From JAIVGZ01 sp964552205 (lineage in GTDB: Bacteria > Pseudomonadota > Gammaproteobacteria > Natronospirales > JAIVGZ01): a stretch of DNA of 7,488 nucleotides. Where the stretch lies: NCBI GenBank assembly GCA_964552205.1, contig CAZKFT010000069.1, positions 1-7,488 on the forward strand. The letters are read 5' to 3'. Positions 5,042 to 7,488 of this stretch are shown here, piece by piece. The notes under the pieces are model-generated. The model saw only the letters and a program-made list of their open reading frames with translations. It did not search any database and was not told the origin of the DNA. The stretch's first letter is position 1. Each line of letters starts with the position of its first letter. The translations under genes were made by a program, and so were the position numbers.

Positions 5042-6016
5042 ATGTCCTCTCCTGCACGCCTGTTGGCCGCCCTTGCGAGCGGCCATTTCGTTTCCGGTGA
5101 GCAACTGGCCAAAGACGCCGGCGTGAGCAGGGCAGCGGTTTGGAAGCAGGTGCGACGATTGCAGGGAAGGGGCATCCCCATCGATGCCGTCCGCGGCCGT
5201 GGATACCGACTTCATGGTGGCACGCCGCTCTTGAGCGCAGAAGGCATCACTTCGCAGCTCAATTTGCCCGTGCGTACACGACTGTCCCGCGTGGAGGTCC
5301 TACTGGAAGTGGATTCCACCAACTCCCGTCTGCTCGACAGTGCCTCACCAGGCGGCAGTGGTGTCTGTGTTGCAGAGTGGCAGACGGCTGGGCGTGGCAG
5401 GCGCGGACGCGTCTGGCACGCGCCGTTCGGGTCTTCATTGTGTTTCTCCCTCGCGTATCCCTTCGTGCAATTACCTCCCGGTTTTGGGGGTCTGGGCCTG
5501 GTGGCTGGAATCGCAGTCGCCGAGGCGCTACACGCCGATGGTTATGCTGGTGTTGCCCTCAAGTGGCCGAACGACCTCATGGTCGGTGCCGCAAAACTCG
5601 GCGGCCTGCTGGTGGAAAGCCGTGGCGAAGCCGGTGGCACGATGCGCGTGGTCGTTGGCGTCGGTATCAATTGGCGTCTCGCAAGTGGCGCGCTGAACGG
5701 ACAGGTGGAGAGTGAGTGGACGGATCTTGCGTCCTTACCTGCATCACTCCCATCAAGGGACAGCTTGATTGCACACTGCCTGAATGCATTGGTAATGGCA
5801 CTTGATGAGTTCAGCCAGGGCGGATTGGCGGTGTTCCGGGAGCGTTGGGCACGCTTGGACACGCTGTCGGGAAACCAGGTCGAGGTTCTGTCCGCCAACG
5901 AGCGCGTGCATGGTCGTGCTGAAGGCATCGACGACGAAGGTGCGTTGCGTGTGCGCGTGGGCGAGGAGCTTCGGCGGTTCACCTCGGGCGAAGTGTCCGT
6001 GAGGCCGGGGACATGA
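5042..6016 (+). CDS. birA: Bifunctional biotin-[acetyl-CoA-carboxylase] ligase and biotin operon repressor
   Basis: 324 residues. The N-terminal winged helix-turn-helix spans about 5-57 (SGEQLAKDAGVSRAAVWKQV, then wing GRGYRL), so the protein is of the long, DNA-binding class rather than ligase only. The catalytic domain shows DSTN (91-94), the biotinyl-AMP loop TAGRGRRGRVW (115-125), KWPND (174-178) and KLGGLLVE (185-192); K185 matches the lysine used in ATP/biotin chemistry. A small C-terminal SH3-like domain covers about 275-320. It makes biotinyl-5'-AMP and moves biotin to a lysine of AccB in the cytoplasm; biotinyl-AMP-bound dimers repress bio genes in related bacteria. No bio genes or obvious bio operator were noticed here. 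GAGG at 5031-5034, 7 nt before ATG 5042, overlaps the plsY stop. Its own stop overlaps the coaX start (ATGA). Confidence 0.96.
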   Translation: MSSPARLLAALASGHFVSGEQLAKDAGVSRAAVWKQVRRLQGRGIPIDAVRGRGYRLHGGTPLLSAEGITSQLNLPVRTRLSRVEVLLEVDSTNSRLLDSASPGGSGVCVAEWQTAGRGRRGRVWHAPFGSSLCFSLAYPFVQLPPGFGGLGLVAGIAVAEALHADGYAGVALKWPNDLMVGAAKLGGLLVESRGEAGGTMRVVVGVGINWRLASGALNGQVESEWTDLASLPASLPSRDSLIAHCLNALVMALDEFSQGGLAVFRERWARLDTLSGNQVEVLSANERVHGRAEGIDDEGALRVRVGEELRRFTSGEVSVRPGT

Positions 6017-6717
6017 CTCGGCTTGTGGTTGATGTGGGCAACTCGCGCATCAAGTGCGCCGAAAGCCATGATGGCACGCTGGGCCCTGTCATCTCCCGCG
6101 TCCACGAAGGACATCCTACGCGCACGCTGGAAGCGATGCTGGCACCACTTGCGCCACAGCAAATCATTATGGTGGATGTCACCGGCGAAACACTCGAGTG
6201 TGCGGAGCGGCTTGCCGATGTCATTCTGGTAGTGGCCACTGCAGAGGCTTTCGGTGTCAGGAACGCTTATACCAACCCGGGCCAGTTGGGCGCGGACCGC
6301 TGGGCGGCGTTGGTTGGCGCACGCGCCATCACGACCGACGCCGTATGTGTGGTGGATGCTGGATCGGCGCTGACAGTGGACTTGATGGATGCCAGTGGGC
6401 AACACCTCGGTGGCTGGATTACGCCGGGGTTGCGCGCGACCGTTCAGGCGCTGTCATCCAGTACGCGACAAGTGCGGGTGGACAGTGGCGAGTTCAAAGC
6501 GTCCATTGCGCCCGGAAGAGTCACAGAAGACGCAGTGTGTAACGGCGCGATGAACGCCGCGCTCGGCATGGTGGAGCGGGCACTGCAGCAACATCCTGGC
6601 AAGGTATTGCTCACCGGTGGTGATGCGGAGTCACTCTCTGCCTTCCTTCCCAACGCTGCCGTGGTCCCGGAGCTGGTGCTGCACGGCTTGACCCGCTGGG
6701 CGGAAAAATCCGCATGA
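6013..6717 (+). CDS. coaX: Type III pantothenate kinase
   Basis: 234 residues of the ASKHA-fold CoaX family, catalysing ATP-dependent phosphorylation of pantothenate, the first step of CoA synthesis, in the cytoplasm. Motifs: DVGNSRIK (7-14, phosphate-binding loop), PGQLGADRWAAL (89-100, pantothenate binding), VVDAGSALTVD (113-123, with the catalytic Asp region), GGWITPG (133-139) and TGGDA (201-205). Length is close to the usual 240-260. Type III kinases need a monovalent cation and resist CoA feedback. The ATG overlaps the birA stop by 4 nt, and the gene ends with a second ATGA overlap into the SPOR-like gene, so the three are translationally coupled. The birA-coaX pairing is common in gammaproteobacteria and bordetellae. 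Confidence 0.96.
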   Translation: MTRLVVDVGNSRIKCAESHDGTLGPVISRVHEGHPTRTLEAMLAPLAPQQIIMVDVTGETLECAERLADVILVVATAEAFGVRNAYTNPGQLGADRWAALVGARAITTDAVCVVDAGSALTVDLMDASGQHLGGWITPGLRATVQALSSSTRQVRVDSGEFKASIAPGRVTEDAVCNGAMNAALGMVERALQQHPGKVLLTGGDAESLSAFLPNAAVVPELVLHGLTRWAEKSA

Positions 6718-7400
6718 GAGGGCTGGTCGCAGTATTGGTGGTGGCCAACCTGATACTGATTCTATGGTGGGTGTTCGCGCCGCGCGCCGCAGAGGTGCCG
6801 CCTGCCGGGCCGGTGGCCGCTTCGCCTTTGATCCTGCTACATGAAGTGCCGGCACCGCCGCCGCGACTCGAGCCATCGCCCGCAGTGGAGGCTCCAGCTG
6901 AAGGCGATGAGGGCGAGGTCGCCGCACCGGTACAGGGCTGCCATGCGCTCGGTCCGTATCCAGATCGCGACATTGCGATGGCTGTGCGTGAAAGCCTTTT
7001 GGAAGTCGATCTTCCGGCGACACCGCGCGCCGAGGACGCTTCCCAGCGGCTGGGGTACTGGGTCCACACCCCGCCGAGCAGCAACCGCGAGAATACCGAT
7101 ACCGTGGTCGACCGCTTGCGGCGTGCTGGAATCCGCGATTTCTATGTGGTCGCTGATGGCGAGTACGAAAATGCCGTCTCATTGGGGGTGTTCAGCCAAG
7201 TGGACAGTGCGGAGCGTCACGCCGAGCGCCTTCGCGGCCTCGGGTTCGATGTCATTGTCGGGGAGCGTCTGCGGCGAATCACTGCATGGTGGCTGGATTT
7301 TCCGACCCCACCGACTGGCACCGTCGCTGCGAATCGCGTCATCGAGCTCGCGCTGGCCGGCGGTGAAGGCCTCACCCTGATACCCAAACCCTGCGATTAA
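6714..7400 (+). CDS. Membrane-anchored SPOR-like domain protein
   Basis: 228 residues. A single N-terminal membrane helix (about 3-22) with a short cytoplasmic start and a basic/Pro-Ala-rich segment after it suggests an inner-membrane anchor with a periplasmic body. Residues 25-75 are low-complexity Pro/Ala/Glu. From about 76 on come two SPOR-like half patterns: CHALGPYPDRDIAMAVRESL (76-95) and a fuller one, GYWVHTPP (114-121), then AGIRDFYVVADGE (138-150) and AVSLGVFSQVDSAERHAERL (154-173) to GFDVIVGER (177-185). SPOR domains bind peptidoglycan lacking stem peptides and act at the division site; this role is inferred from the family and the match is divergent. The start is fixed by the ATGA overlap with coaX. 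Similar proteins follow coaX in Xanthomonadaceae (recalled). It ends just upstream of the tRNA promoter. Confidence 0.75.
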   Translation: MRGLVAVLVVANLILILWWVFAPRAAEVPPAGPVAASPLILLHEVPAPPPRLEPSPAVEAPAEGDEGEVAAPVQGCHALGPYPDRDIAMAVRESLLEVDLPATPRAEDASQRLGYWVHTPPSSNRENTDTVVDRLRRAGIRDFYVVADGEYENAVSLGVFSQVDSAERHAERLRGLGFDVIVGERLRRITAWWLDFPTPPTGTVAANRVIELALAGGEGLTLIPKPCD

Positions 7401-7407
7401 GTGGGTT

Positions 7408-7426
7408 GCGCTGGTACAATCAGCGC
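7408..7426. repeat. Perfect dyad enclosing the -10 box upstream of tRNA-Thr
   Basis: GCGCTG (7408-7413) and CAGCGC (7421-7426) form a perfect 6-bp stem around a 7-nt loop, GTACAAT, which contains the -10 hexamer TACAAT. There is no T-run after it, so it is not a classical terminator; it could be an operator or a transcript hairpin ending the SPOR gene's mRNA. Confidence 0.6.
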
Positions 7427-7427
7427 C
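7412..7427 (+). promoter_or_regulatory. Likely tRNA-Thr promoter (extended -10 with GC-rich discriminator)
   Basis: TGGTACAAT has TG at 7412-7413 and -10 TACAAT at 7415-7420, followed by CAGCGCC, a GC-rich discriminator of the type seen in stringently controlled stable-RNA promoters. A possible -35 is CTGCGA (7391-7396) with an 18-bp spacer, partly inside the SPOR gene. A start near 7427 would leave a leader of about 6-7 nt before the tRNA. Confidence 0.55.
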
Positions 7428-7433
7428 CGGTGT

Positions 7434-7488
7434 GCTGGCGTAGCTCAGTTGGTAGAGCAACTGATTTGTAATCAGAAGGTCGGGGGTT
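7434..7488 (+). tRNA. tRNA-Thr (anticodon UGU), 3' part beyond the window
   Basis: The first 55 bases can be folded: acceptor 5' strand GCTGGCG (7434-7440), TA, D stem GCTC/GAGC (7443-7446 and 7455-7458) with loop AGTTGGTA, anticodon stem and loop with TTTGTAA (7465-7471), anticodon TGT at 7467-7469, variable loop AGGTC, and T-stem 5' strand GGGGG then TT at the last bases. The 3' T-arm, acceptor strand and CCA lie outside. Anticodon UGU reads threonine ACA/ACG codons. Position 27 (A 7460) faces A at 43 (7476), so the anticodon stem has four pairs plus an A-A mismatch at its outer end. Placement after coaX/birA is common in gammaproteobacteria, where tRNA-Thr, Tyr, Gly, Thr and tuf often follow (recalled, not seen here). 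Confidence 0.93.

Noticed and set aside
5542..6405. 287-codon open frame on the - strand across birA and coaX
   Set aside because: It lies antisense to two clearly recognised genes with full motif sets, has no recognisable domain and is a by-product of codon bias in GC-rich DNA.

Overview
The window looks like a chromosomal segment of a moderately GC-rich gammaproteobacterium, most likely Xanthomonadales or a relative such as Lysobacter-like or Wenzhouxiangella-like bacteria. This rests on the gene order plsY-birA-coaX-SPOR protein-tRNA-Thr, on protein similarity recalled from memory, and on the secreted S8 protease. No database search was possible, so the taxon is an inference.

Left part (1-3080, all + strand): the 3' end of a CtlX-type citrulline/arginine-deiminase-related hydrolase (1-234); a 169-bp intergenic region with small inverted repeats; a secreted subtilisin-like protease (404-2074) with signal peptide, I9 propeptide, S8 catalytic domain, PA insert, Gly-Asp-Pro linker and a 28-residue six-cysteine tail with knottin-like spacing; a strong intrinsic terminator (2152-2178); and a stand-alone pentein hydrolase (2238-3080) whose residues resemble arginine dihydrolase (ArgZ/AgrE N-terminal domain) more than a named DDAH. 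The two pentein enzymes on either side of the protease suggest use of arginine and citrulline nitrogen, with the protease supplying peptides outside the cell.

Middle part (3082-4367): a hotdog-fold acyl-CoA thioesterase on the - strand, convergent with the pentein gene (1-nt gap) and divergent from an EamA/DMT ten-helix transporter on the + strand, with only 35 bp between the two starts.

Right part (4391-7488, + strand): a compact run plsY, birA, coaX and a membrane-anchored SPOR-like protein. plsY follows an extended -10 element placed so that the transcript could be leaderless. birA starts 9 nt after plsY, and birA/coaX and coaX/SPOR overlap by 4 nt (ATGA). The operon joins phospholipid acylation (PlsY), biotinylation of acetyl-CoA carboxylase (BirA) and the first step of CoA synthesis (CoaX), so it serves lipid and cofactor supply. 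After a short dyad carrying a -10 box, the window ends inside a tRNA-Thr(UGU) gene.

I saw no mobile element, CRISPR array or phage gene. The most unusual items are the six-cysteine knottin-like tail on the protease and the question of what the stand-alone pentein enzyme hydrolyses.
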